Origin: G963677325 sp963810555 | Lineage (GTDB): Bacteria > Bacteroidota > Bacteroidia > Bacteroidales > Prolixibacteraceae | Direction of reading: 5' to 3' | DNA length: 64,000 nt | Assembly (NCBI GenBank): GCA_963810555.1 | Contig: CAWENX010000007.1 | Location: 62,001-126,000, forward strand | Part shown: in pieces, positions 9,567 to 20,172 of the stretch | How positions within the stretch are numbered: position 1 is the first letter of the stretch | How the letters are laid out: the number at the start of each line of letters is the position of its first letter | The notes under the pieces: generated by a model | Database searches by the model: none | Seen by the model: only the letters and a program-made list of their open reading frames with translations | Told to the model about the DNA's origin: nothing | Program-made: the position numbers and the translations under genes

Positions 9567-10493
9567 GTCCATGAGCCTTGCAAGTGCGAGTTTGTCCTTT
9601 GCACCTGTTAACCTTTGAATTTCCATATCCTTTTTTCCTGCGATTCGGGGGTAGCGGACGAATTGCATGTTATTCCAAGAATATATAATAAACTATATGT
9701 CAGAATTATATAATTGATATTAACGATTGTTAAGCCTGGTGAGGGCTGTATGGCACCAACTTTACGAAGGATTTTCAGTGAACTTTAAAGATGAAAATTA
9801 TGAAGAGATCAGAAATTCTGCTACAGGCTGATAAGATCAGTCCCGGAGAAAAGCCCGAAAAAAACATGGGCAGGCAATATGCTGAGATATCTTCTTAATT
9901 TCCGTGAAAAAAGAGAACCAAAAGGATTAAATAATTGATATTCAATTGAATATGATAATATTGATAGGAGAGTGGGGGAGGTGCAGCGATTTTGGATTAC
10001 TAAATCCTATACTTCTGATATAATGCCCGTTATAAATGCTTATTTTCAACTGTTAAAGGAGAAATGAAGGAGAGAGGCTTTCTGCCTTCGTGGCATCAAG
10101 GCTTCAAAAGTATTTTTCAAAGCAAGCATTTTATCCAGTTTGAGATGAAATTCTTCGAAAATCATGAATTCTGAGATATTTTTAAGATTCATTTTCGGGC
10201 CGGCTTTTTCGGATTCAATGGCTTCAAAAGATGTAGGATTTCAGTACTGCTTCAATTCGCTCTATATCACGTGAAAAACATAATTGTGCAGGATCTGTTT
10301 ATAATTATCTGCATTTTAAAGGATGCAAACGTGACATATCTAAAATCTCTTTTCAGTTCATATAACAGTTTAATTATTTCATTTATGTGCCTGATAATCA
10401 AATATAGAAAAGTCTTATAATTAATATTATGTAATTTTATTGAATATCTGAAAAAGGGGAATAATTGTCTCCCCTTTCATAACTGAATTTATT
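9567..10493. other. Eroded non-coding stretch
   Basis: About 0.9 kb with no supportable gene on either strand; only fragments under 65 codons occur and none is recognisable. It follows the IS and barrel relics and is probably part of the same decaying area. Confidence 0.5.
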
Positions 10494-11644
10494 TCAACGC
10501 CTCATATTTATCCATCATTTTCAAACGGTAATAGATATTTTTCAATTGATTCTTCCAACTTTCTTCTTTTGGATTATATTTAACTGCATTTTCCAGATAA
10601 GGAATGGCTTGTTTGAAATAATTGTCGGCTTTATTTTTCTCGACTTCATAACGGGACTGTTCATTAGTTGGAACGGCATTGGCTAATTCAAACTGTTTAA
10701 CTCCTCGGTTTACATAAATAACTCCAATATTGTAGTAAGAGTTAGGATGATCGGGTTTTAATTCAATTGCTTTTTTATAGGCCTCGATGGCTTCATCCTG
10801 TCGTCCCAGCTTATCAAGGCATACTCCTTTGCCTGGTAAAAAGAAGCGTTGTTTGGGTCTATCTGAATAGCTTTATCCAGGTAGTCCAAAGCTTCTTGTG
10901 ATTTTCCGTGTGAAATATAGTAGTTGATGAGCTGAACCATAATAGTTTGTTCGTTTGGAAACTTGGATGCTGCTTCTTTCATTTCCTCAACGTATTTAAC
11001 TGTATCTCCGATTAACTGATATGACCTGATTATTTGGGCATAACAGGAACTCGGCTGGTAATTTAATGCGAGGCAATCATTAAAATACTTAATGGCTTTA
11101 TCATATTGTTTGCTGCTCATTGCAGCCAGCCCGGTGTTGAACATTATGGCTGTATCAGCTTTCATCTCATTTTTAAACACGGGTGTCCCTTCAATATTCA
11201 GAACTTTTTCAAAATAATCTGTTGCCTTTTCATATTTTTCAGCATGATACGATTCTACGGCTGCATTTGTCAACGAACTTAAATAGCTTATGAGGTTCAT
11301 TTTAAGTGCTGCATTAGTTGACGCATATTTTGGATCCAGTTCAACAGCTTTCATAAAGGATTTATATGCCTCATCAATAGGATCAGGAACAAGTTTGAGG
11401 TATTCTTCCTTTTTCGATTTAATTATAGACTCTATAATTGCTCCGCGTGTTTCCCAGGCTTCAGCCCAATTGAGAGTACTTTCCGCTCTTTTATTGGCAG
11501 GATCGAGAGTTTCATTTATCAATTCCCAAGCTTTATCAAGTTTCCCCTGTTCCTGTAAGCTTCTGCCTCCCTGACTTTGCCTTTTTGGGCAAACACAGTC
11601 ATACATCCGGTTAAGAAGATTGCCGTGAATAGTAAATTTTTCAT
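10494..11644 (-). pseudogene. Secreted TPR-repeat protein, frameshifted twice
   Basis: The reconstructed product starts at ATG 11644 with a signal peptide (MKNLLFTAIFLTGCMTVFAQ). It continues with about 360 residues of tetratricopeptide repeats (KYEKATDYFEKVLNIE, KQYDKAIKYFNDCLALN, KSQEALDYLDKAIQIDPNN, QDEAIEAYKKAIELKPD) and ends at a TGA at 10494. Three frames are needed: one shift near 11548 in a GGGGAAA run and another near 10825. The longest uninterrupted piece is 10758-11606. TPR proteins of this kind act as protein-protein scaffolds in the periplasm or envelope. Both shifts lie at short homopolymers, so sequencing error is possible. Same strand as gyrA and just downstream of it. Confidence 0.75.
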
Positions 11645-11712
11645 ATTCGAAATTGTTTGTGTTTTTGATATCCGCAAAATTGCCTCTTTTTTTTAATATT
11701 TAAAAATCTTAT

Positions 11713-14241
11713 TTAATCCTGATTTTCTTCAGCTAAATCGTCGTTGTCTGTTTCCGAACCGTTCATTTCACTGCCTTCTTTATTGTTATTATTTACATCA
11801 GCCAGTTCGACTCTTGCAACAGAGGCAATGGAATCATCATCGCGCAGATTTATTAATTTAACTCCCTGGGCAGCCCGTCCGGTCATTCGGATTGTTGAAA
11901 CCGGAACACGAATTGTCACACCGGTCTGGGTAATAATCATCAGGTCATCTGTGTCATAAACGCCCTTAATTGAGACCAGTGAACCGGTTTTCTCAGTAAT
12001 ATTAATAGTCTTCACTCCTTTCCCGCCGCGATTGGTAATACGGTAATCATCAATTTTAGAGCGTTTCCCATATCCGTTTTCAGAAACTACCAGGACATCC
12101 TGCTGATTCTCAAGATCGATGCAGACCATACCCACCAATTCATCCTTTTCACTGTCAAGTTTTATTCCTCTCACTCCAGAGGCCGTTCTTCCAATAGCCC
12201 TTGCTGTATCTTCATGAAAACGGATGGCTTTACCGGATCGGACTGCCAGCATAATCTCATTATTCCCATTAGTCAACCGGGCTTCAATTAACTGGTCATT
12301 CTCACGAATAGTTATGGCATTGACTCCATTCTGGCGAGGACGGGAATAAGCCTCCAGAGTGGTTTTCTTGATAATCCCTTTTTTGGTACAAAGAATTATA
12401 TAATTATTGTTTATATATTCCTCATCTTTAAGGTTGCTTACATTGATATAAGCCCTGACCTGATCATTAGTGTCAATACTGAGTATGTTTTGAATAGCCC
12501 TTCCTTTGGAAGATTTTGTTCCTTCGGGTATCTCAAAAACTTTAAGCCAATAACATTTGCCTTTTTCAGTAAAAAGCAAAAGGGTATTATGCATCGTGGC
12601 GATGAACATATGTTCAAGAAAATCTTCATCGCGGGTACTTGATCCTTTTGAACCAACTCCTCCCCTCGCCTGAGTTCTGAATTCAGTAAGGGGTGTCCGT
12701 TTAATATAACCCATATGCGAAATAGTTATCACCATTTCATCGTCGGCATAAAAATCTTCAGGATTAAATTCCTCTGAAGTATAAACTATTTCGGTTTTCC
12801 GCTTGTCACCGTACTTTGATTTTATCTCCAGCAACTCATCACGGATAATTCCCATTCTGACCGGTTCATTTGCAAGAATTTCTTTCAGCCAATCAATGTA
12901 TTTACGGATTTCATTGTATTCATCATAAATCTTATCTCTTTCTAATCCCGTCAGTCTTTGAAGCCGTAAATCGAGTATAGCGCGTGCCTGGATTTCGTCA
13001 AGGTCAAAACCCGTTATTAATCCAATGCGGGCATCATCCGGGGTTTTTGAATTTCGGATCAATTCTATTACTTCATCCAGGTGATCTATTGCAATAATCA
13101 GTCCTTCGAGGATGTGGGCTTTCTTTTCAGATTGCTCAAGCTCATAAGTGGTCCGCCGGATAACAACCTCATGCCTGTGTTCGACGAAATGATGAAATAA
13201 ATCCCTGAGATTGAGCAACTGAGGCCGGCCTTTAACAAGGGCAATGTTGTTGACATTAAATGCACTCTGAAGCTGGGTGTATTTGTAAAGTTTATTCAGA
13301 ACAACATTGGACATTTCATCGCGTTTAATGTCTATCACGATACGCATTCCAGACCGATCCGATTCGTCGTTGATATTTAAAATACCTTCTATTTTTCTTT
13401 CATTCACCAGTTCAGCGATTTTCATGATCAACTCAGCCTTATTTACCATATAAGGGATCTCGGTAATGATCAGTTTTTCGCGTCCATGTTCTGTAAATTC
13501 TACATCGGTTTTACAGCGGATTACTATTCTTCCGCGACCTGTTTCGTAAGCTTCCTTCACTCCTGCATATCCATAAATAATTCCACCTGTTGGAAAATCA
13601 GGTGCTTTTATTATTTCAATCAGTTTGCCGGTGGGTATATCAGGATTATTGATATAAGCAACGATCGCATCGATTGTATCAGAAAGATTATGAGGAGGCA
13701 TATTTGTAGCCATACCTACAGCAATCCCTGATGTGCCGTTAATGATTAAATTTGGAAATTTAGACGGCAGAACGACAGGTTCAACAAGAGTCTCATCAAA
13801 ATTTGGCCTGAAATCTACCGTATTCTTATCGAGATCTGACAGTGCTTCTTCAGCAAGTTTCATTAATCTGGCTTCAGTATATCGCATTGCAGCAGGACTG
13901 TCGCCGTCAACAGAGCCATAATTTCCCTGTCCATCGATTAATGGATAGCGCAGCGACCATTCTTGGGCCATGCGCACCATTGCAAAATAAACAGAGGAAT
14001 CTCCGTGAGGATGGTACTTCCCCAGAACCTCTCCTACTATCCTTGCAGATTTTTTATATGGTTTATTAGAGTTACTTCCCAATTCATTCATTCCGTACAA
14101 AACCCTTCTATGCACAGGTTTAAGGCCATCGCGTACATCGGGCAGAGCTCTTGAAACAATCACCGACATTGAATAATCGATATAAGCTGTTTTCATCTGC
14201 TCTTCTATATCTATCGGTATAATCCTTTCGATATCAGACAT
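11713..14241 (-). CDS. gyrA: DNA gyrase subunit A
   Basis: Breakage-reunion subunit of gyrase, which introduces negative supercoils with GyrB. The 842-residue product has the complete winged-helix/tower domain with catalytic Tyr121 in AAMRYTE, followed by a six-bladed C-terminal domain (repeats such as GYIKRTPLTEFRTQ and GKAIRFHEDTARAIGR). The GyrA box is seen as QARGGVGSKG. The acidic tail after residue 815 is lineage-specific. In the quinolone-resistance region the sequence is GDSSVYF: Ser82 corresponds to E. coli Ser83, while Phe86 replaces E. coli Asp87. The gene is divergent from clpC. Confidence 0.97.
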   Translation of the reverse strand: MSDIERIIPIDIEEQMKTAYIDYSMSVIVSRALPDVRDGLKPVHRRVLYGMNELGSNSNKPYKKSARIVGEVLGKYHPHGDSSVYFAMVRMAQEWSLRYPLIDGQGNYGSVDGDSPAAMRYTEARLMKLAEEALSDLDKNTVDFRPNFDETLVEPVVLPSKFPNLIINGTSGIAVGMATNMPPHNLSDTIDAIVAYINNPDIPTGKLIEIIKAPDFPTGGIIYGYAGVKEAYETGRGRIVIRCKTDVEFTEHGREKLIITEIPYMVNKAELIMKIAELVNERKIEGILNINDESDRSGMRIVIDIKRDEMSNVVLNKLYKYTQLQSAFNVNNIALVKGRPQLLNLRDLFHHFVEHRHEVVIRRTTYELEQSEKKAHILEGLIIAIDHLDEVIELIRNSKTPDDARIGLITGFDLDEIQARAILDLRLQRLTGLERDKIYDEYNEIRKYIDWLKEILANEPVRMGIIRDELLEIKSKYGDKRKTEIVYTSEEFNPEDFYADDEMVITISHMGYIKRTPLTEFRTQARGGVGSKGSSTRDEDFLEHMFIATMHNTLLLFTEKGKCYWLKVFEIPEGTKSSKGRAIQNILSIDTNDQVRAYINVSNLKDEEYINNNYIILCTKKGIIKKTTLEAYSRPRQNGVNAITIRENDQLIEARLTNGNNEIMLAVRSGKAIRFHEDTARAIGRTASGVRGIKLDSEKDELVGMVCIDLENQQDVLVVSENGYGKRSKIDDYRITNRGGKGVKTINITEKTGSLVSIKGVYDTDDLMIITQTGVTIRVPVSTIRMTGRAAQGVKLINLRDDDSIASVARVELADVNNNNKEGSEMNGSETDNDDLAEENQD

Positions 14242-14283
14242 ATATGTTTAATTTTGAATAAATATTATTTTTCAAAAGCAATA

Positions 14284-14291
14284 CAAAAGTA
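14284..14291 (-). promoter_or_regulatory. -7 box of gyrA
   Basis: On the minus strand TACTTTTG matches TAnnTTTG about 45 nt upstream of the gyrA ATG. No good -33 box is visible at 19-nt spacing. Confidence 0.4.
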
Positions 14292-14565
14292 GTAAAATTA
14301 AAGATATCAGAATAGCCTTATTATGCTTTTAATTTTCACTACTTTTAATCGGTAGTTGGAAAGGAATAACTAAACATCTTAGTCAAAAAAACGTTATATT
14401 TACATTAAATATGGATTTAGCTTGTTATGAAAGTTAAAATCCATCGATTGAGTTTACCATTGAGTCGCAAATGGATCAGAATTATTAAAAAATTGACCTT
14501 GCAAGAGTGTCAAATTGTGAATATTTAATTAATTTAGTCGCAAAGATTAAAAGATAAAGCTATTT

Positions 14566-17097
14566 ATGGATTCAAAATTTTCACCCCGTATAAAAGATGT
14601 CCTCACTTATAGTCGTGAGGAAGCCATTCGATTGGGTAATGATCATATTGGTACAGAGCATCTCTTTCTTGGGATTCTCCGCGACGGGGAAGGAATTGCT
14701 ATAGACGTAATGAACCGTTTAGGACTTGATTTTACAAAAATGCGTAAAGAATTAGAGTTGCAATTGCGTCAGGATCATTCACTTAAATTTGAAACAGCCA
14801 TTCCCTTACTGAAAGCAACCGAGAAAGTTTTAAAGATTGTTTTTCTTGAAGCCAGGGCGATGAAAGACAGTACGGTAAATACAGGACATTTGTTATTGGC
14901 AATACTAAAAGAAAAAGACAGCCTCGTCAGTTCTCTATTCAAACAATATAATACAGGTTACGAAGAGATAAAGTATCAAATAGAAGAACTTTCAAGAATA
15001 GAAAATAAGTCAGGGTTTCCGGAAGAAGGGGATGAAGGTGAAGAAATGTTTGGTAAGAGCGGAGGTCCGGGCGGACCTTCGGGATCAAAAGGTTCAGGAA
15101 CGCCTAAAACAGATACACCGGTTCTTGATAATTTTGGCATCGATATAACAAAAGCTGCAGTTGAAGGAAGCCTTGATCCTATAATCGGAAGAGAAAAGGA
15201 AATACAACGTATAGCCCAGATTCTCAGCAGAAGGAAAAAAAATAATCCTGTTCTTATTGGTGAACCCGGAGTGGGAAAATCAGCAATTGTGGAAGGCCTT
15301 GCTTTAAGAATATCACAACGAAAAGTATCAAGAGTTCTATTTGATAAAAGGGTTATAAATCTTGATTTAGCCTCAATTGTTGCCGGCACAAAATACAGGG
15401 GACAGTTTGAAGAAAGGATGAAAGCCATTCTTAATGAACTTGCCAAAGTAGATAATATTATTCTGTTCATCGATGAAATTCACACTATTGTAGGTGCTGG
15501 TGGAGCTACCGGATCGCTTGATGCAGCCAATATGTTAAAACCAGCTCTTGCTCGAGGGGATATTCAGTGTATCGGAGCAACTACCCTCGATGAATATCGT
15601 CAGCATATAGAAAAAGATGGTGCACTTGAACGTCGTTTCCAAAAAGTGATGGTTGAACCTACAACCATCGAGGAGACAATTGAAATTCTGAATAATATTA
15701 AAGAACGTTATGAGGATCACCACAATGTTACTTATACACCTGAAGCAATTCAGGCCTGTGTTCGATTAACAACAAGATATATTTCTGATCGTCATTTGCC
15801 TGATAAGGCCATAGACGCTCTCGATGAAGCAGGATCAAGGGTTCATATCACAAATATTACTGTTCCTGAACGGATTATTAAGATTGAGGACAAAATAGAA
15901 GAGGCACGCAACGAAAAAATTCAGGCTGTGAAAAGTCAGAATTTTGAGCTGGCTGCCAGTTTCAGAGATAAAGAAAAAAATCTTCTGACTTTGCTTGAAA
16001 AAGAGAAAGATGCATGGGAAAAGGAACTTGAAACTCACCGTGAAATAGTGGGAGAAGAAGAAGTTGCTGATATAGTTGCAATGATGTCAGGAATTCCTGT
16101 TCAGCGAATTGCCCAGGCCGAAGGTAAAAGGCTTCAGAATATGTACAATGATATGAAAAAAAATATCATTGGGCAGGATGAAGCTGTATTGAAAATCACT
16201 AAAGCAATTCAGCGAAACAGGGCCGGTTTGAAAGATCCTAATAAGCCAATCGGTTCGTTTATATTTTTAGGACCTACCGGAGTGGGAAAAACACAACTTG
16301 CAAAGGTGTTGGCACAATATCTCTTTGATACTGCGGATGCCCTTATCAGGGTCGATATGAGCGAATATATGGAGAAATTTTCTGTTTCTCGTCTGGTGGG
16401 TGCTCCTCCCGGATATGTTGGATATGAAGAAGGAGGACAGTTGACTGAAAAAGTCCGCCGAAAACCTTATGCTGTGATTTTATTGGATGAAATAGAAAAA
16501 GCGCATCCTGATGTCTTTAATATATTACTTCAGGTTATGGATGAAGGCCGTCTGACCGATAGTCTTGGCAGAAAAATCGACTTTCGGCATACAATTCTGA
16601 TCATGACTTCAAATATCGGAACCCGGCAGCTTAAGGATTTCGGACAAGGGGTTGGATTTACGACACGAAAAACGGTAGAAGAAGAAACTGAACACGCTAA
16701 ATTTGTGATTCAGAAAGCTTTAAAACGTGCTTTTGCACCTGAATTTCTTAATCGCGTCGATGATGTAGTCATTTTTAATCCCCTGGAAAAGGAACATATT
16801 CATCAGATCATTGATATTGAATTGAGAGGCCTTTATGAACGTATTGAAAATCTAAAGTATAAGCTTGTAATATCGGAAGCGGCAAAAGACCTTATAGCTG
16901 ACAAAGGTTTTGATCCCCAATTTGGAGCCAGACCTCTGAAGCGTGCAATCCAAAAGTACCTTGAAGATGAAATGGCTGAGGTAATTATCGGGAATAATAT
17001 TGCTGAAGGTGATACCATAATGATCGATATTGATGAGAGCAAGGAAAAAATTGTTGCAACAGTAAAAAAGCCAAATGAAGTTTCTTCAGCAAATTGA
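14566..17097 (+). CDS. clpC: ATP-dependent Clp protease ATPase subunit ClpC
   Basis: Class I Hsp100 unfoldase feeding ClpP. The 843-residue protein has an N-terminal Clp repeat domain (residues 1-145), a Gly/Pro-rich linker, a first AAA+ module with Walker A GEPGVGKS at 232-239, a UVR-like middle segment (about 445-480), a second AAA+ module with Walker A GPTGVGKT at 569-576 and Walker B VILLDEIEKAHPD, and a ClpB_D2-small C-terminus. The UVR motif and the short middle region separate it from ClpB. The start fits the family N-terminus. Ends at a strong terminator shared with mazG. Confidence 0.96.
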   Translation: MDSKFSPRIKDVLTYSREEAIRLGNDHIGTEHLFLGILRDGEGIAIDVMNRLGLDFTKMRKELELQLRQDHSLKFETAIPLLKATEKVLKIVFLEARAMKDSTVNTGHLLLAILKEKDSLVSSLFKQYNTGYEEIKYQIEELSRIENKSGFPEEGDEGEEMFGKSGGPGGPSGSKGSGTPKTDTPVLDNFGIDITKAAVEGSLDPIIGREKEIQRIAQILSRRKKNNPVLIGEPGVGKSAIVEGLALRISQRKVSRVLFDKRVINLDLASIVAGTKYRGQFEERMKAILNELAKVDNIILFIDEIHTIVGAGGATGSLDAANMLKPALARGDIQCIGATTLDEYRQHIEKDGALERRFQKVMVEPTTIEETIEILNNIKERYEDHHNVTYTPEAIQACVRLTTRYISDRHLPDKAIDALDEAGSRVHITNITVPERIIKIEDKIEEARNEKIQAVKSQNFELAASFRDKEKNLLTLLEKEKDAWEKELETHREIVGEEEVADIVAMMSGIPVQRIAQAEGKRLQNMYNDMKKNIIGQDEAVLKITKAIQRNRAGLKDPNKPIGSFIFLGPTGVGKTQLAKVLAQYLFDTADALIRVDMSEYMEKFSVSRLVGAPPGYVGYEEGGQLTEKVRRKPYAVILLDEIEKAHPDVFNILLQVMDEGRLTDSLGRKIDFRHTILIMTSNIGTRQLKDFGQGVGFTTRKTVEEETEHAKFVIQKALKRAFAPEFLNRVDDVVIFNPLEKEHIHQIIDIELRGLYERIENLKYKLVISEAAKDLIADKGFDPQFGARPLKRAIQKYLEDEMAEVIIGNNIAEGDTIMIDIDESKEKIVATVKKPNEVSSAN

Positions 17098-17134
17098 AAT
17101 ATGGTTAGAATTTAATTGATGTTTATTAAATATG

Positions 17135-17174
17135 AATAAGGCCTTCCCTGATTCCGAAAGGCCTTATTCTTTTT
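17135..17174. terminator. Bidirectional rho-independent terminator between clpC and mazG
   Basis: Perfect 11-bp stem AATAAGGCCTT/AAGGCCTTATT with a 12-nt loop, followed by CTTTTT. It lies between the convergent ends of clpC and mazG. Confidence 0.85.
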
Positions 17175-17231
17175 CATGAATTTGGTAAGCAGTATCTTCT
17201 AAATAATTTAATAGATTCAATATTTCCACTG

Positions 17232-18023
17232 TTAATCATAATTTTCTTTCTTCTTTGCCTCCTCCCAGTATACATCCATTTCTTTTAACGACATATCGTG
17301 CAATGATTTACCTTTTAGGAGAGTCATATCTTCCAGGTAATTAAATCTTTTAATAAATTTTTGATTTGTCCGTTCGAGGGCGCTTTCCGGATCCAAATCA
17401 TATAATCTTGCTGCATTGACAACAGAGAAAATAAAATCACCCAATTCGATTTCCATCTTTTTTTTATTACCGGATTTTATTTCAGATTCCAATTCATCGA
17501 GTTCTTCCCTAACCTTGCCCCAAACCTGTTCTTTATGCTCCCAGTCAAATCCCACACTTCTGACCTTTTCCTGAATCCTGTTCGCTTTAACCATTGCAGG
17601 CAGCGAAACCGGGACTCCTTCAAGTACCCTTTTGTTTTGTCCTTTTTCATTTAGTTTTAGTGCTTCCCAGTTCTCCTCGACCTGATATGCTTCTGAGAAA
17701 GTTAATTCACCGAAAACATGTGGATGCCTATAAATTAATTTCTCAATAAGGTTTTCAATTACATCACCAATATCGAAATTGCCTGATTCTGAACCTATTT
17801 TAGAAAAAAAGATTATGTGCAAAAGGATATCACCGAGTTCATTTTTTACAGCATCAAAATTCATGTTAAGAATTGCATCACCAAGTTCGTAAATCTCTTC
17901 AATGGAATGTTTTCTGAGAGATTCAAAAGTCTGTTTCTTATCCCAGGGACATTTCTCTCTTAATTCATCCATTATATTAAGCAATCGTTCGAATGATTCC
18001 ATTTGTTCCCTTCTCGTAGTCAT
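17232..18023 (-). CDS. mazG: Nucleoside triphosphate pyrophosphohydrolase MazG
   Basis: Hydrolyses (d)NTPs to NMP and PPi, probably house-cleaning and modulation of the alarmone response. The 263-residue product has two MazG repeats: the N-terminal one with ELREKCPWDKKQTFESL, EEIYELGDAI and KNELGDILLHIIFFSKIG (the metal-binding ExxE/ExxD acidic residues are visible), and the C-terminal one with REELDELESEI and IELGDFIFSVVNAARLYDLDPE. Length and architecture match E. coli MazG. Convergent with clpC. Confidence 0.95.
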   Translation of the reverse strand: MTTRREQMESFERLLNIMDELREKCPWDKKQTFESLRKHSIEEIYELGDAILNMNFDAVKNELGDILLHIIFFSKIGSESGNFDIGDVIENLIEKLIYRHPHVFGELTFSEAYQVEENWEALKLNEKGQNKRVLEGVPVSLPAMVKANRIQEKVRSVGFDWEHKEQVWGKVREELDELESEIKSGNKKKMEIELGDFIFSVVNAARLYDLDPESALERTNQKFIKRFNYLEDMTLLKGKSLHDMSLKEMDVYWEEAKKKENYD

Positions 18024-18173
18024 AAATTAAGCATCTATGAAATAAAAATGAATTTATAATAATTTAAAGGTGCGAATTTAATATTAATACCACTTGAATT
18101 TTCACAGGTTAAATTATTCATGATTACAATCACGAAAAAAAGTATTTATTTTGCAATATATTGCAAAAAATGA

Positions 18174-19139
18174 ATGATAGAATACAATTTTCAGCTGGAG
18201 GGGGTTGACCCTGGCGAAATATACGGAATCAGAAATTCCAGAATTGAATTGATCAAGTCCTATTGCCCTAAATTACTTATTGTTGCAAGAGGACATACTG
18301 TTAAAGTAAAAGGTGAAGAAAATGAAGTCGGTGATTTTGTCAGAAAATTTCAGTTAATTCTTGAGCATTTTTATCATTTCAATTCTCTTTCTGATGAAAC
18401 TATCCATCAAATCATGACCGATGATCTGCAATCCATTGATCAAAGCATATTGAACAGCAGTGATGTGCTTTTATTCGGCAACACAGGTAAACCGATAAAA
18501 CCTCGTACCAAAAACCAAAGCAGATTAGTCGACGAATGTAAAAATAATGATCTGGTTTTTGCAATAGGACCGGCAGGGACAGGTAAGACATATTTGGCTA
18601 TCGCTATCGCTGTAAGTGCATTGAAAAACAGGCAAATAAAGCGAATCATTTTAAGTCGGCCGGCAGTAGAAGCAGGTGAAAGCCTAGGATTTCTTCCCGG
18701 AGATATTCGTGAAAAGATTGATCCTTACTTACAGCCGCTTTATGATGCATTACTTGATATGCTTCCTCCTAAAAAACTGGAAGAATATTTGAAAGACGGT
18801 ATTATTCAGATTGCACCGCTGGCATTTATGAGAGGCAGGACACTAAACAATGCTTTTGTTATTCTGGATGAAGCACAAAATACAACAATACCCCAGCTTA
18901 AAATGTTTCTTACAAGGATGGGAATCAATACAAAATGTTTAATCACAGGTGACATAACCCAGATCGATCTGCCGCCAAAACAACGTTCCGGTCTTGTGGT
19001 TGCACTGAAAATACTTAAAGAGGTAAATGGTATTGTAACGGTTAATTTTGACAAGAATGATATTGTCAGGCATCGGCTTGTCCGTGAGATTGTTGATGCT
19101 TATGAACGTTATAACATATCAAATAAGGAAGATAATTAA
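18174..19139 (+). CDS. phoH: PhoH family ATPase
   Basis: 321-residue PhoH/PhoL-type protein. The N-terminal KH-like RNA-binding segment (1-100) precedes a P-loop domain with Walker A GPAGTGKT at residues 132-139 and Walker B FVILDEAQN. Family members are ATPases linked to RNA metabolism and stress; in many bacteria PhoL neighbours ybeY. Here the next gene on the same strand is purC, 22 bp away, so the two are probably co-transcribed. Confidence 0.93.
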   Translation: MIEYNFQLEGVDPGEIYGIRNSRIELIKSYCPKLLIVARGHTVKVKGEENEVGDFVRKFQLILEHFYHFNSLSDETIHQIMTDDLQSIDQSILNSSDVLLFGNTGKPIKPRTKNQSRLVDECKNNDLVFAIGPAGTGKTYLAIAIAVSALKNRQIKRIILSRPAVEAGESLGFLPGDIREKIDPYLQPLYDALLDMLPPKKLEEYLKDGIIQIAPLAFMRGRTLNNAFVILDEAQNTTIPQLKMFLTRMGINTKCLITGDITQIDLPPKQRSGLVVALKILKEVNGIVTVNFDKNDIVRHRLVREIVDAYERYNISNKEDN

Positions 19140-19161
19140 CAACTAATTAATATTGAATTTT

Positions 19162-20112
19162 ATGGACAAATCAATTATCAGTACGGATTTCTCATTCCCC
19201 GGGCAAAAAAGTATATATAAGGGAAAGGTAAGAGATGTTTATAACATCAAAGATGAATACCTTATAATGGTTGTATCAGACAGAATTTCAGCTTTCGATG
19301 TGGTCTTGCCTAAAGGGATTCCTTATAAGGGACAGGTGCTTAATCAGATAGCTGCAAAATTCCTTGACGCCACAGCCGATTTAGTACCTAACTGGGAAAT
19401 AGCCACTCCAGATCCAATGGTAATGGTCGGACATTTGTGTGAACCGCTTAAAGTGGAAATGGTTATACGGGGTTATCTCACCGGACATGCCTGGAGAGAA
19501 TATCGGGACGGCAAAAGGGAGTTGTGCGGTGTGCCCCTCCCGGACGGAATGATAGAAAATGAAAAGTTTCCGGAACCGATTATAACTCCAACCACAAAAG
19601 CTGCCGAAGGCCATGATCTGGATATTTCACGCGAAGAAATTATAAGCCAGGGAATTGTACCAGCAGAAGATTACGCGTTGATGGAAAAATATACTTATTC
19701 GCTTTTTCAACGTGGATCAGAAATGGCAAGAGAGAAAGGATTAATTCTGGTTGATACAAAATATGAATTTGGTAAAAAAGATGGCAAAATAATGCTGATT
19801 GACGAGATTCATACTCCTGACTCATCAAGATATTTCTATGCAAAAGGTTACGAGGAAAGACAGGCTAAAGGAGAAAACCAGAAACAATTATCCAAAGAAT
19901 TTGTCCGTCAGTGGTTAATTGAAAATGGGTTTCAGGGATTGGAAGGTCAGAAAGTTCCTGAAATGACAGAGGAATTCGTCCGACAGGTATCGGAGCGCTA
20001 TATCGAGTTATTTGAAAATATTACAGGCGATAAATTTGTCAAACCGGATTCAGGAGATGTTAAAATGCGGATTAAAAAGAATATTGAAGATTTTATAGCT
20101 AAAAAGATATAA
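19162..20112 (+). CDS. purC: Phosphoribosylaminoimidazole-succinocarboxamide synthase
   Basis: SAICAR synthetase, which ligates aspartate to CAIR in purine synthesis using ATP. The 316-residue length is the longer form found in Bacteroidota and yeast. Family motifs: YKGKVRDVYNI, VSDRISAFDVVLPKGIPYKG, VEMVIRGYLTGHAWREY, and LILVDTKYEFG with LIDEIHTPDSSRY. ATG 19162 (MDKSIISTDF) is chosen; an in-frame TTG 9 bp upstream is less likely. Short gap after phoH suggests an operon. Confidence 0.96.
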   Translation: MDKSIISTDFSFPGQKSIYKGKVRDVYNIKDEYLIMVVSDRISAFDVVLPKGIPYKGQVLNQIAAKFLDATADLVPNWEIATPDPMVMVGHLCEPLKVEMVIRGYLTGHAWREYRDGKRELCGVPLPDGMIENEKFPEPIITPTTKAAEGHDLDISREEIISQGIVPAEDYALMEKYTYSLFQRGSEMAREKGLILVDTKYEFGKKDGKIMLIDEIHTPDSSRYFYAKGYEERQAKGENQKQLSKEFVRQWLIENGFQGLEGQKVPEMTEEFVRQVSERYIELFENITGDKFVKPDSGDVKMRIKKNIEDFIAKKI

Positions 20113-20172
20113 AGTGAAAAGTGAATAGTAAAGACTGATTGCTGCTCACTGTTCACAGATTACTGTTTAATG

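Noticed and set aside
9477..9668. 63-codon minus-strand frame after the barrel relic
   Set aside because: No recognisable family, overlaps the barrel frame and shows no ribosome-binding site.
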